In this document: piece by piece, positions 1-8,221 of the stretch
Numbering within the stretch: the stretch's first letter is position 1
How the letters are laid out: every line of letters begins with the position of its first letter
Source of the DNA: Endozoicomonas elysicola
GTDB lineage: Bacteria > Pseudomonadota > Gammaproteobacteria > Pseudomonadales > Endozoicomonadaceae
DNA length: 64,000 nt
Assembly (NCBI RefSeq): GCF_000710775.1
Contig: NZ_JOJP01000001.1
Coordinates: 2,272,729-2,336,728 of the forward strand
Direction: 5' to 3'
Notes under the pieces: generated by a model
What the model saw: only the letters and a program-made list of their open reading frames with translations
Databases searched by the model: none
Told to the model about the DNA's origin: nothing
Program-made: the position numbers and the translations under genes

Positions 1-257
1 GTGTTCAGGAGAAATATCTGAACGGATCGTTGTTGCCCTATAACTCCAGAAGGTGGCACTTCATATGAATAAAATTCGACAGAACCTAATAAGAGTAACG
101 AAGAAGCTTGAAGCATCTTATGGGCAGGATTTAATCATAGGTTGAGCCTGAACTTTCACTCGGGGTGGTGGATGTCATCACGGTAATCCTGAACAGCATC
201 AATCCTACAAAAAAACGGCCGATGACTGTTTTAGAACAGAAAACTCAGGGCCATAAA

Positions 258-683
258 ATGAACGAACTATTCGCAGAGCTTCTGGCAATCCCTACTGCAA
301 CCTGGCGAATCCTGTTTTTCTGTGCTCTGGCTTTTGCCTTATTTATGTCACTGATACCGGGTAAGTGGGACCCTACCCGATTTCTTAATGATAAGGTGAA
401 ACATATTCTCACCTTTATGGTGTTGTTTCTGCTGCTTGATCTGGCTTTTCCAATGGCAGAGCTTCCGTGGTGGAAGCCTACAGGGCTGATGGCATTTGGG
501 GTGTTTATCGAAACCTGTCAGCACATGACCCGTGATCGCCGTTTCAGTATTGCTGATATCCTGGCTAATGGGGTCGGGATTGGGCTTTATCTATTGATCA
601 TTTTTTCTATTGGCTCATCGAGTGCCTCTGAAGGCAAATGCCAGCCCTGGCCTGAATGCATGAGTGTGTTGTTTAATCTCTAG
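258..683 (+). CDS. VanZ-like family membrane protein
   Basis: A 141-residue hydrophobic protein of the VanZ-like family. Visible features are a first membrane segment (about residues 14-30), the conserved loop 'SLIPGKWDP..F.NDKVKHILTF', and two more membrane segments, with an acidic/polar motif 'ETCQHMTRDRRFSIADILAN' near residue 95; the D-x-x-N spacing is typical of VanZ-like proteins. The reading frame is open upstream to 165, but the ATG at 258 gives the family-like N-terminus. The role is unknown: family members are named after the teicoplanin-resistance protein, but most are simply small inner-membrane proteins. It stands alone, followed by a strong hairpin with a T-run and a convergent gene. 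Family assignment is fairly secure, function is not. Confidence 0.75.
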   Translation: MNELFAELLAIPTATWRILFFCALAFALFMSLIPGKWDPTRFLNDKVKHILTFMVLFLLLDLAFPMAELPWWKPTGLMAFGVFIETCQHMTRDRRFSIADILANGVGIGLYLLIIFSIGSSSASEGKCQPWPECMSVLFNL

Positions 684-713
684 CTCGTAGCTTTTTTAAC
701 CGCAATACCCAAG

Positions 714-787
714 GGCATAAAAGGCACAAAGACACGAAGAGCCAGGGAAAAGCCTCTTTTCGTGTCTTTGTGGTTATGCCTTTTTTT
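714..787 (+). terminator. Long-stem terminator after the VanZ-like gene; repeat family C
   Basis: GGCATAA at 714-720 pairs with TTATGCC at 774-780, and inner arms around CACAAAGACACGAA pair with TTCGTGTCTTTGTG. Seven T residues follow (781-787). It lies between convergent genes and should end transcription from the plus strand. The arms match two other hairpins in the window (25798-25856 and 34177-34254), so it is both a terminator and a member of a dispersed repeat family. Confidence 0.75.
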
Positions 788-795
788 CGGGTTGA

Positions 796-1548
796 CTATT
801 TATCCCACTCACAGATTGGCTTGTTAGTACAGAAGTGGGAGGCACATACTTCATAGTCACATTGATGACTGCCTTTGGGGCACTTATCCCAGGTTGTGAA
901 GGCGGAACAATGGAAAGCACCACATCCATCACCATTACACTGGTGGCATTCCGGAGAGAAGGTTTCACCGGTGCAGCCATTGGTTGCTGTCTCTACATAG
1001 CTGAAGAAGGGCGATGGGTAGATCGCTCCGACGAAGTGATCACAGGATTTCTGACCTTCGTCTGATACGGTTTCATAACCAAACTCAAAGCCTTTTTTGG
1101 CAGTGGTGTGCACGCAAATAGGGGGGAAGTGTTCAGGGTCGTGCTCATCTCCGCGGATAGCAAAGAAGGTTTTCCCGTGACTGTCCTTTTCAATGCTGGC
1201 AAATGATGTAAGCCAACTGGCGAGCTCCCCATGAGTAACATCCAGCCAGTCAAATTCAGTGGTTGTTAAGGATGTACTGAAGAAGCCGTGCTCGGGCAGG
1301 ATATACTCACACACGTAAGTACGGGCTTTATGTCCGGGAATAACTCTACCAATAATATCACCGGAAATACCTGACTCAGGGCTGAACGGTAAAATACACA
1401 GTAAAACATTGGGCTTGGCTCTCTCATATGCATAGGGGGTCAGTTGAGAAGCTGCTTTCAGATGGTTTGGGAAATCTGCCGCGTTGGTCTGAAGAGCAGC
1501 TGCCAGCAGACATATCAGCAGTGCGCGAACCTTATGTATTACATTCAT
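796..1548 (-). CDS. Secreted Cys-rich protein, paralog 1
   Basis: A 250-residue protein with a clear Sec signal peptide (hydrophobic 'LLICLLAAALQTNA', cleavage near residue 23). The mature part has a conserved central region ('KPNVLLCILP', 'DWLDVTHGELASWLTSFASIEK', 'GKGFEFGYETVS'-type block) and a C-terminal domain of about 60 residues with some 12 cysteines, including 'CHQCNGDGCGAFHCSAF' and ending 'ICEWDK'. It is clearly homologous over its full length to the next gene upstream (1645-2394), so the pair is a tandem duplication. I do not recognise the family. The many evenly spaced cysteines suggest a disulfide-stabilised extracellular or periplasmic domain. Toxin, adhesin or inhibitor roles are all possible and none is shown. 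Confidence 0.8.
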   Translation of the reverse strand: MNVIHKVRALLICLLAAALQTNAADFPNHLKAASQLTPYAYERAKPNVLLCILPFSPESGISGDIIGRVIPGHKARTYVCEYILPEHGFFSTSLTTTEFDWLDVTHGELASWLTSFASIEKDSHGKTFFAIRGDEHDPEHFPPICVHTTAKKGFEFGYETVSDEGQKSCDHFVGAIYPSPFFSYVETATNGCTGETFSPECHQCNGDGCGAFHCSAFTTWDKCPKGSHQCDYEVCASHFCTNKPICEWDK

Positions 1549-1644
1549 AATAAGAAGTCTGTAATGGTAAAAATATTACTGATATGCAGGCCGCCAAGGT
1601 GAAGGCCTGCATGGAAATAGGTTTAGATGGCAGGGGGTGGCGGG

Positions 1645-2394
1645 TTATTTATCCCATTCGCAGATGCGCTTTTGCGAACAGAGGTTGCCTACGCAGGTCT
1701 GATAGCCACAGACATGACTGCCTTTTGGACACTGATCCCAGGTAGTGAAGGCAGAGCAATGGAAGGCGCCACAGCCATCGCCATTACATTGATGGCAATC
1801 GGGAGAGAATGTTTTGCCAGTGCATTCATTCCAGCCGGCCAGAGCTACGTCAAAGAACGGTGAGGTATAAACTGCACCAACAAATTCGCCGCAGGACTTA
1901 TGCCCGTTACCGGAAACGGTTTCATAACCAAATTCAAAACCCTTGCCGGAAGTGGACTGTGCACAAATGGCTGGCGGGTGATCCGGATGATGTTCGCTGC
2001 ACCGTAAAACGTAATAATGGCCTTTGTCGCTTTTCTCGATGTGTGCCAGAGAGGTCAGCCAGCTGGCCAGTTGTTCATAGGTGGCGTTCAGCCATTGGAA
2101 ATCAGTGGTGACATAGGGACCCATCGCCACGCCGTTAATAAGCTGAGTGTACTCACACACAAAAGAGCCGGGTTCGTTACCGGGTGTGACCTTGCCAATG
2201 ACATCACCCGTATCGGCCCCGGAGGTGGAAGGCAGGACACACAGCAGAACATTGGGGCGGGCTGCCTTAACGATGCTGCTCGTTAGTTCGGAAGCATCTT
2301 TCATATGATTGGGCAGGGAATCGGCGTGAACGTTAAAAGTGATTGCAGACAATAAAAAAAGCGTGGAATAAATCTTATGCATGAGGGACATCAT
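1645..2394 (-). CDS. Secreted Cys-rich protein, paralog 2
   Basis: A 249-residue protein with a signal peptide ('YSTLFLLSAITFNVHA') and the same layout as its neighbour at 796-1548: 'LPNHMKDASELT', 'RPNVLLCVLP', 'WLNATYEQLASWLTSLAHIEK', 'GKGFEFGYETVSG', then the Cys-rich tail 'CHQCNGDGCGAFHCSAFTTW' and final 'ICEWDK'. The two genes are about 100 bp apart on the same strand and may be co-transcribed, this one first. The Cys-rich tail is better conserved than the N-terminal half, which points to it as the functional core. No enzyme motif is visible. Several methionines near the start (residues 1, 2 and 5) leave the exact start open by a few codons. Confidence 0.8.
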   Translation of the reverse strand: MMSLMHKIYSTLFLLSAITFNVHADSLPNHMKDASELTSSIVKAARPNVLLCVLPSTSGADTGDVIGKVTPGNEPGSFVCEYTQLINGVAMGPYVTTDFQWLNATYEQLASWLTSLAHIEKSDKGHYYVLRCSEHHPDHPPAICAQSTSGKGFEFGYETVSGNGHKSCGEFVGAVYTSPFFDVALAGWNECTGKTFSPDCHQCNGDGCGAFHCSAFTTWDQCPKGSHVCGYQTCVGNLCSQKRICEWDK

Positions 2395-2643
2395 CAGTAA
2401 CCCTTTTTTTCATTGTTCAGGGACAATGGGTATAGGCAAAGAGTAAACAAACGTCAAACGTCCTCTTACACAGTCTTTACTAAATGAAATTCAAACAAAG
2501 TATCATTATTGCAGGCTGCTATAAGATCGTTTTCTCTGCAGTTTTTAAGGCCGACAGGGGTTAATTCACCATTGTGTTATTCCTGTAAAATCTGCAAAAT
2601 CATCGAACAAAAATAACAATAAACAAGAACAAGGATTTCATCC

Positions 2644-3528
2644 ATGTATCAGGTACTTGTTGGGATAGGGCTTCCTGTCGCTCTCATTCTTATCATGATC
2701 GGTGTTGGGTTAAGCCTCACCTTCAAGGACTTCACCAGGGTTTTTATGCAGCCCCGGGCTTTTCTGGTGGGCATTACCTGTCAGATGCTTCTGTTGCCGA
2801 TTGTTGCAGTAGTGATTATTGATCTTGCCGGCTTAAGTGGTGAGCTTGCCATTGGGCTTTTCATACTGGCTCTTTGCCCCGGGGGGACCACGTCAAACCT
2901 TTATAGCCTTCTGGCCAGAGCGGATGTTGGGCTGTCCATTTCATTGACGACCATTGCCGGGTTTATCACTACCTTTACGATTCCTCTACTGGGTAACTGG
3001 GCGATATATCACTACGCTGGTGAAAACTCCCAGTTTGAATTACCGGTGTTGATTACCTGGGTTAAGTTGATGGCGATTACCATTATTCCAACGTTGATTG
3101 GTATGGGAATCCGGATGCAATGGCAGGGCTTCGCTGAGAGGACAGAGCCTTATGTCAGCAAGCTATCCGCCGCGATACTGGCATTGATGATTGTCAGTAT
3201 CGCCCTGCAACTGGGTGAGAAAGTATTGACGTATTTGCTTCAGGCAGGCTTTGCTGCTTTGGCTCTGAATGTAGTGACAATGGTGCTGGGGTATCTGGTG
3301 GGCAAATGGCTGGTGGAAAGTGAGCAGCAGGCAAGAACCATCTGTCTGGAAGTGGGTCTGCAGAATGGAACACTGGCCCTGCTGGTGACCGTTACCATTC
3401 TGGACAGTGCTACCATGTCCATTGGTCCAAGTGTATACAGTCTTCTGATGTTTGTTACGGCATCGCTGTTCACGATGGCTGTATTAAGGAAAGATAAAAT
3501 CGCCCAGGGTAAGGTGGTGACGTCCTGA
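2644..3528 (+). CDS. Bile acid:sodium symporter family (BASS) transporter
   Basis: A 294-residue inner-membrane protein with about nine to ten hydrophobic segments and the BASS-family motifs 'LALCPGGTTSNLYSLLARAD' (residues 77-98) and 'CLEVGLQNGTLALLVT' (about 233-248). These are the two places where the family binds Na+ and substrate. Bacterial members carry bile acids, pantoate or other organic acids with sodium; the substrate here cannot be read from sequence. The ATG follows 'AAGGA' at a good distance and length matches the family. It is followed by a DUF3291 gene 64 bp downstream, possibly in the same unit. Confidence 0.85.
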   Translation: MYQVLVGIGLPVALILIMIGVGLSLTFKDFTRVFMQPRAFLVGITCQMLLLPIVAVVIIDLAGLSGELAIGLFILALCPGGTTSNLYSLLARADVGLSISLTTIAGFITTFTIPLLGNWAIYHYAGENSQFELPVLITWVKLMAITIIPTLIGMGIRMQWQGFAERTEPYVSKLSAAILALMIVSIALQLGEKVLTYLLQAGFAALALNVVTMVLGYLVGKWLVESEQQARTICLEVGLQNGTLALLVTVTILDSATMSIGPSVYSLLMFVTASLFTMAVLRKDKIAQGKVVTS

Positions 3529-3592
3529 GAGCAGTACCTTCTGTTCTGGGCTGAATGTTTGCACGAATAAGAAATAAAAAGGAAAGGAAATC

Positions 3593-4054
3593 ATGGCCAG
3601 GTATCATCTTGCCCAGGTCAATATCGCGAAAGCAAAAGGCCCAATGGACAGCGCGGTAATGAAGGGGTTTGTCGACCAGCTTGACTATATCAATCAACTT
3701 GCGGATAACAGTCCCGGCTTTGTCTGGCGGCTGCAGACGGAAGAAGGGGATGCCACTGATATTTCGGTCTTTGATGATGAACTGATTATTATCAATATGT
3801 CGGTATGGCAAACCTATGAGGATCTGAAGCAGTATGTGTATTCGGGTGAACACCTTAGTGTTCTCAAGCAGAAGAAAGACTGGTTCGATAAACTGCCTGG
3901 TTCACATCTTGCATTATGGTGGATACCTTCAGACACGATACCTACGGTGGAAGAAGGAAAGCAGGCGCTTGAATCGCTGGATACTCAGGGGCCAACAGAG
4001 AAGTCATTTACCTTTGCCCGACCGTATCCAGCACCTGAGCTGAAAAGTGCATAG
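3593..4054 (+). CDS. DUF3291 domain-containing protein
   Basis: A 153-residue soluble protein matching the DUF3291 family from end to end: N-terminal 'YHLAQVNIAKAKGPMDS', 'FVDQLDYINQLADNSPGFVWRL' and 'NMSVWQTYEDLKQYVYSGEHLSVL', and C-terminal 'LALWWIPSDTIPTVEEGKQAL'. The fold of this family resembles small ferredoxin-like monooxygenases of the antibiotic-biosynthesis-monooxygenase type, but no reaction is established. A strong Shine-Dalgarno 'AAGGAAAGGAAA' precedes the ATG. The gene sits 12-15 bp before the SGNH hydrolase gene, so the two are probably co-transcribed. Confidence 0.8.
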   Translation: MARYHLAQVNIAKAKGPMDSAVMKGFVDQLDYINQLADNSPGFVWRLQTEEGDATDISVFDDELIIINMSVWQTYEDLKQYVYSGEHLSVLKQKKDWFDKLPGSHLALWWIPSDTIPTVEEGKQALESLDTQGPTEKSFTFARPYPAPELKSA

Positions 4055-4068
4055 CAGGTATAGTATTG

Positions 4069-4806
4069 ATGTATGTGTTTATGATGCTGCTGAGCATTCT
4101 TTCCGGTTTTCTATTGCTGGTTTCTATCGCTTTTTATCAGGGGATGCAGTTAAAAAGAAATGCACTGCGTCTGCCTGAAGCCACTGGTAAACGGCTAAAG
4201 ACCAGTAACGCCGACTTTTCTATCCTTCATATTGGTGAAAGTCCCGTGGCCGGGGTCGGTGTGGAAGATATAAGGCAGGGCTTGACCCATCGGGTCGTCA
4301 GCCAACTTTCTCACGAACTGAGTGTAGGGTTTGACTGGGAGATACTGGCAAAAAATGGTGCCCGAATTATTGATTCTCTGTCATTCGACGCAGTGATTGA
4401 AGAGCCGGATGTGTTAATAGTCAGTTTTGGTGTCAATGATACGACTAAATTTACCAGAGGCTCGATGTTCAATAAAAACATGAAAGCGTGTGTTCGTCGC
4501 TTTTCTGTTGGTCATACCAGGGTATTTGTTACCTCAATCCCGAAGATAAACCAATTTCCTCTACTTCCACCCCCATTAAGCTGGGTGCTGGGAGTAAAGG
4601 CATATCTTCTGGATAGACAGTTGCAACAGCTCTGCGAGCAGGAAGGGTGGGTATACATTCAGAGTGAGACAGCGCTGGATGCTTCTTTAATGGCTGAAGA
4701 TGGTTATCATCCAAATGAGTCCGGATATCAGGTTTGGGCGGACATCATTACGGATCGGATATCTGAGGGCTGGAAGGCAAGAGCGGCTTTTGTTTCAAGG
4801 CAATGA
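4069..4806 (+). CDS. SGNH/GDSL-type hydrolase
   Basis: A 245-residue protein with an N-terminal membrane anchor (residues about 2-22, 'MMLLSILSGFLLLVSIAFY') and a following SGNH-hydrolase domain. Block I is 'ILHIGESPVAGVG' with the nucleophile Ser at about residue 58, block III is 'VSFGVNDTTKF', and block V is 'DGYHPNESGY' with the Asp/His pair near residue 215. The family contains esterases, lipases and acyl hydrolases, and the substrate is unknown. The anchor suggests the domain faces the periplasm. A TTG three bases upstream is an alternative start; ATG at 4069 is preferred. Confidence 0.8.
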   Translation: MYVFMMLLSILSGFLLLVSIAFYQGMQLKRNALRLPEATGKRLKTSNADFSILHIGESPVAGVGVEDIRQGLTHRVVSQLSHELSVGFDWEILAKNGARIIDSLSFDAVIEEPDVLIVSFGVNDTTKFTRGSMFNKNMKACVRRFSVGHTRVFVTSIPKINQFPLLPPPLSWVLGVKAYLLDRQLQQLCEQEGWVYIQSETALDASLMAEDGYHPNESGYQVWADIITDRISEGWKARAAFVSRQ

Positions 4807-4873
4807 AGAGGTGTCAGCGTACATAGCTATGTCCTGCTATTTTCTATGGAGATGAATATTCAGGGCTTTATTT

Positions 4874-5284
4874 ATGCAACTCAGCATTACTCAACACTGT
4901 CTGTTTTTCTCATTATTTTTATGCCCCCTGGCTTTTTCTGGAAACGATGTGTGGCCATACCCTGACTCACTTGATGCCGTTAATGCAGCGCCTGACTCAC
5001 ATGAAATTCTTTTAGAGAATGACAAGGTTAGAGTATTGCGGGTGGTGATTGAGCCAGGCAGTAAAGAGCCTTTTCATACTCACCGTTCCGGTAGTGTGAT
5101 GATTGTCGATAAACCTGCTCAGATAAACTACTACGGAGAAGAGGGGGACTTGTTGTTTTTCACAAAACCTACTGATGGAAAACATCACCAAATGCCACAG
5201 TGGTTGGACCCGGAAGTTTTACACAGTGTTGAGAACATTGATGACAAAGTTTATAAAGCTTACCGTATCGAAATCAAAGAGTAG
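4874..5284 (+). CDS. Exported cupin-fold protein
   Basis: A 136-residue protein with a signal peptide ('HCLFFSLFLCPLAFS') followed by a small cupin-like domain: 'VRVLRVVIEPGSKEPFHTHRSGSVMIV' contains the His-x-His metal-binding start of cupin motif 1, and 'WLDPEVLHSVENID' supplies a plausible later His. Such single-domain cupins may bind a metal and a small ligand. The export signal places it in the periplasm. No substrate can be named. It lies in a run of small plus-strand genes (4069-5563) that may share a transcript. Confidence 0.6.
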   Translation: MQLSITQHCLFFSLFLCPLAFSGNDVWPYPDSLDAVNAAPDSHEILLENDKVRVLRVVIEPGSKEPFHTHRSGSVMIVDKPAQINYYGEEGDLLFFTKPTDGKHHQMPQWLDPEVLHSVENIDDKVYKAYRIEIKE

Positions 5285-5347
5285 CCGGTATCTGGACGCG
5301 GGAATGTCTGTCACCGTTATTCTGTCAATGCTTAGAATGGGGCATTT

Positions 5348-5563
5348 ATGATCAGATTTAACGCTTTCGGAAAGCTCATGGTGGTCGAGCGAAAGAATGG
5401 AGAGTGGTTGCTCTATAATGATTCTCCAACGGGGGCTCGAGCCAGGGTGTATGATATTGTGATACCGGCTGAGTTACCTGAATCCAGGTTGGGTCAATAT
5501 CTTGATGATATGTATCATGAGTTCGCTACGGAAAAGCACCATCGTGTTATTCGACTGCACTGA
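5348..5563 (+). CDS. Small conserved protein, DUF7661-like
   Basis: A 71-residue soluble protein: 'MIRFNAFGKLMVVERKNGEWLLYNDSPTGARARVYDIVIPAEL' and 'LGQYLDDMYHEFATEKHHRVIRL'. The pattern (short beta strands, then an acidic helix ending D-x-Y-H-E-x-A-T) matches a widespread family of about 70-residue proteins that I recall as DUF7661. Its function is unknown. A G/A-rich stretch 'GAATGGGGC' precedes the ATG but the ribosome-binding site is weak. Confidence 0.6.
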   Translation: MIRFNAFGKLMVVERKNGEWLLYNDSPTGARARVYDIVIPAELPESRLGQYLDDMYHEFATEKHHRVIRLH

Positions 5564-5639
5564 TTAGTTTGTTTTTTGTCTGTTCCATTAAACAGGAAGC
5601 CGGCTTTAAGGGAGTAATGTCATCATTATCAAATCCGCA

Positions 5640-6494
5640 TTGTGGATGATTGGCGCATTAACGTCATTTAGTTTGATGGCTATTGGAGTCCGCGAACTCA
5701 GTGGTTTGATTGACACGTTTCAGGTTTTGTTTTTCCGGAGTGTCATTGGGCTGTTTGTTATTGCTCTAGTGATTGCCTGTTCAGGGAAGGTAGAACGGTT
5801 CCGTACTGACCGCCCTGGCCTCCATGGTATCCGGAATATTGTTCACTTTGCTGGGTCATATGGGTGGTTTCTGGGTATTGGGCTATTGCCTCTTGCAGAG
5901 GTTTTTGCCCTGGAGTTTACCGTGCCCTTATGGACAGCATTGATTGCCTGCCTGTTCCTGAATGAGCAGCTTACGGTCCGGAAAGTTTTTGCCATAATTC
6001 TGGGTATGGTCGGGGTTGTTGTGATCGTTCAGCCCGGCAGTGGGGTTATCAGTCATTCTTCACTGATCGTGCTCGGTGCGGCCATCTGTTATGCCGTTGC
6101 CCACTCTTCGACAAAATCTCTTGCTGCTACTGAACACCCACTGACCATTCTGTTTTACATGTGCCTGGTGCAGTTACCTATTGGTTTATGTTTTTCATTG
6201 CTGAACTGGCAAAACCCTACCGATGTTCAGTGGTTCTGGATTACCGTTATCGGTATCAGTGCGCTGACCGCCCATTTCTGCATGGCTAAAGCCATGCAGA
6301 CTGCAGAAGCTACCGTGGTCGTTACTATGGACTTTCTGAGGTTGCCGGCCATTGCCATGGTCGGCGTTGCGTTCTATGCCGAGCCTCTGGAAATTGCATT
6401 GATGGTTGGGGCTCTGCTGATGTTGCTGGGGAATTTATTGAATATGTATGTTCCTGAAAATAAGCACGGAGATGTTGCCAGAACATCGCGTTAA
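5640..6494 (+). CDS. EamA/DMT-family permease (start uncertain)
   Basis: About 284 residues, ten hydrophobic segments arranged as two EamA repeats (residues about 1-130 and 145-275), with 'LPLAEVFALEFTVPLWTAL' and 'TAHFCMAKAMQTAEATVVVTMDFLRLP' as typical repeat ends. Drug/metabolite transporters of this type export amino acids, nucleosides or drugs; the substrate is unknown. The N-terminus is odd. The first usable in-frame codon is a TTG at 5640, which starts inside the first membrane helix. The frame stays open upstream (in-frame GTC ATC ATT ATC AAA TCC GCA), where a normal N-terminus 'xxIIKSALW' could be encoded, but no standard start codon exists there. An ATG at 5617 is in another frame. 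Confidence 0.75.
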   Translation: MWMIGALTSFSLMAIGVRELSGLIDTFQVLFFRSVIGLFVIALVIACSGKVERFRTDRPGLHGIRNIVHFAGSYGWFLGIGLLPLAEVFALEFTVPLWTALIACLFLNEQLTVRKVFAIILGMVGVVVIVQPGSGVISHSSLIVLGAAICYAVAHSSTKSLAATEHPLTILFYMCLVQLPIGLCFSLLNWQNPTDVQWFWITVIGISALTAHFCMAKAMQTAEATVVVTMDFLRLPAIAMVGVAFYAEPLEIALMVGALLMLLGNLLNMYVPENKHGDVARTSR

Positions 6495-6543
6495 GGTTGT
6501 GAAGGCTTTCGTCATCCCAAGGTAAAACATTTCATGGAGTTTG

Positions 6544-7581
6544 ATGATGTTGCTGCATCATATGCTGGGATTGGACTTTCCTATTATTCAGGCGCCCATG
6601 GCAGGCGTTCAGAACTGGGAACTGGCGGCAGCGGTTGCTGAGGCTGGAGGGCTGGGCTCTATTCCCTGTGGCATGTTGAGTCCTGAACAGGTGCTCACCG
6701 AAATCGCAGCATTTAAACAGCACTCTCATAAACCTTATAACCTGAATTTTTTCTGCCATAAAATGCCGGAAATAGATAACGACAAGATGGCAGCCTGGGA
6801 ACAGAGGTTAGCAGCGTATTATGCAGAGATGAATGTCAGCCCGCCGAATCAGATGGGCAACCTGAGAGTGCCTTTTGATGACGCTACTGCCGAGATTCTG
6901 GAGCCCCATAAACCACCGGTGCTCAGCTTTCACTTTGGTTTGCCTGCAGAGCATCTTGTCAGGCGTATCAAGTCCTGGGGAACGGTGATTATGTCTTCAG
7001 CTACTACCCTTGAGGAAGGGATCTGGCTGGAAGCCAATGGGGTGGATATTGTGATTGCCCAGGGCGTGGAGGCTGGTGGTCATCGAGGGATGTTTTTAAC
7101 CACAGATATTGCATCCCAGATGGGGACTGATGCATTAGTCAGGGCATTATTAACGACACTGACGGTTCCTGTTATCGCCGCCGGAGGCATTGCATCCCAT
7201 CAAGGTATTGTGACGATGATGGATCTCGGCACAGCCGGTGTGCAAATTGGCACAAGCTACCTGCTTTGTGATGAGTCAAAAGCCAGTCCGGTTCACCGTG
7301 ACGCTTTGAAGTCTCAAATGGCATCAACGGCGTTGACGAACCTGTTTTCCGGTCGTCCTGCCCGAGGGTTAAGTAATCGATTAATGAAAGACCTGAATAA
7401 TATTTCCAGCGATGCACCGGACTTTCCCTATGCTTCTATTGCTTTAGGTCCTCTGCGTGCACGGGCTGAGTCAGGAGGGATGCCTGACTTTTCACCCTTA
7501 TGGTCCGGTGAAAACCGGAGTGGTTGTCGAGAAATTCCAGCAGGTCAGTTAACTCGCAGCTTATGGTCTGGAGCTGACTAA
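6544..7581 (+). CDS. Nitronate monooxygenase / 2-nitropropane dioxygenase family
   Basis: A 345-residue FMN-dependent TIM-barrel protein. The N-terminal 'PIIQAPMAGVQNWELAAAVAEAGGLGSIPCG' and the FMN-phosphate loops 'GVDIVIAQGVEAGGHRG' and 'PVIAAGGIASHQGIVTMMDLGTAGVQIGTSYL' are diagnostic. Members oxidise nitronates such as propionate-3-nitronate to carbonyl compounds and nitrite, detoxifying nitro compounds. It is cytoplasmic. A 'GGAG' at 6536-6539 supports a start at 6544 or 6547. Length agrees with the family. It may be co-transcribed with the MazG-like gene that begins 41 bp later. Confidence 0.88.
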   Translation: MMLLHHMLGLDFPIIQAPMAGVQNWELAAAVAEAGGLGSIPCGMLSPEQVLTEIAAFKQHSHKPYNLNFFCHKMPEIDNDKMAAWEQRLAAYYAEMNVSPPNQMGNLRVPFDDATAEILEPHKPPVLSFHFGLPAEHLVRRIKSWGTVIMSSATTLEEGIWLEANGVDIVIAQGVEAGGHRGMFLTTDIASQMGTDALVRALLTTLTVPVIAAGGIASHQGIVTMMDLGTAGVQIGTSYLLCDESKASPVHRDALKSQMASTALTNLFSGRPARGLSNRLMKDLNNISSDAPDFPYASIALGPLRARAESGGMPDFSPLWSGENRSGCREIPAGQLTRSLWSGAD

Positions 7582-7622
7582 GGGTATATTGCAGTGGTCA
7601 GTTAATAGACCTGGTCTTTAGT

Positions 7623-8015
7623 ATGAATCCGAAACATTTGAACAAGTTGCTTGATGTTGTCAGGCAGAAAAACCTGATTGATCAGGACAGTGAATGGTCA
7701 AACGGCAGCGAAACCTATTTCAGGGAGATCCGGCTGGAGCTGGATGAGGTTCAGGAGGAACTGGATTCTGACAGAAACTGTTACCTTGAAGACGAGCTGG
7801 GGGATGTGTTCTGGGATTACCTGAACTTGCTTCTGGCTCTTGAACAGGAAGGTAAAATTTCACTCTCCAGGGTCTTTGAAAGGTCACTGGCCAAGTACAG
7901 TGAGCGTATCGAGGGTATACAGCAGGGAGTGTCCTGGTCGGAGGTGAAGCAGAAGCAGAAACAGAGACTGGCTGAGGAGCAGGCGATTGAGGATCACAAG
8001 GCTGAGCTTATATAG
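7623..8015 (+). CDS. MazG-like nucleotide pyrophosphohydrolase
   Basis: A 130-residue all-alpha NTP-PPase of the MazG-like group. The metal-binding signature is present as two acidic pairs: 'EIRLELDEVQEEL' (E-x-x-E type, residues about 36-48) and 'EDELGDVFWDYLN' (E-x-x-D, residues about 56-68). Enzymes of this group hydrolyse (d)NTPs to NMP and PPi to clean the nucleotide pool. The gene ends inside a hairpin terminator. Single-domain size separates it from the two-domain MazG of E. coli, so substrate preference is open. Confidence 0.8.
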   Translation: MNPKHLNKLLDVVRQKNLIDQDSEWSNGSETYFREIRLELDEVQEELDSDRNCYLEDELGDVFWDYLNLLLALEQEGKISLSRVFERSLAKYSERIEGIQQGVSWSEVKQKQKQRLAEEQAIEDHKAELI

Positions 8016-8036
8016 CTCAGTCTTGTGTTTATTGTT
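7995..8036 (+). terminator. Terminator overlapping the stop codon of the MazG-like gene
   Basis: Stem arms at 7995-8008 and 8014-8027 (CACAAG-G-CTGAGCT against AGCTCAG-T-CTTGTG), with one G-T pair and a 5-nt loop, followed by the T-rich stretch TTATTGTTT. The stop codon lies in the loop and second arm, so the terminator is part of the coding end. Confidence 0.75.
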
Positions 8037-8044
8037 TGCTAGGT

Positions 8045-8060
8045 ATTGATACGTATCAAT
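8045..8060. promoter_or_regulatory. Perfect 16-bp palindrome ATTGATACGTATCAAT
   Basis: ATTGATACGTATCAAT equals its own reverse complement over all 16 bases. It sits about 160 bp upstream of the small gene at 8222 and just after the MazG terminator. Related half sites (TATCA at 8066, TTGATTGATA from about 8076) follow. The form is that of a homodimer repressor site, but the cognate regulator is not in the immediate neighbourhood. Confidence 0.45.
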
Positions 8061-8221
8061 GTAGGTATCAGTAAATTGATTGATAATTGCGCTGAAATTA
8101 TTGATGTTTGACTGTCACGAATTTGTCACTGCTGCAATGGTATGCTGACGATGCTGGTGCTTCAACAGTACCCGAGAATGTTCGTATACAGTCATAATAA
8201 TAGCGGAAACTGTCATTGGTT

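Noticed and set aside
1..145. Open frames at the left edge: a tail ending at 68 and a 26-codon frame at 65-145 overlapping it by ATGA.
   Set aside because: Too short, no ribosome-binding site for the second, and the upstream part is outside the window; it may be the end of a neighbouring gene but cannot be supported.
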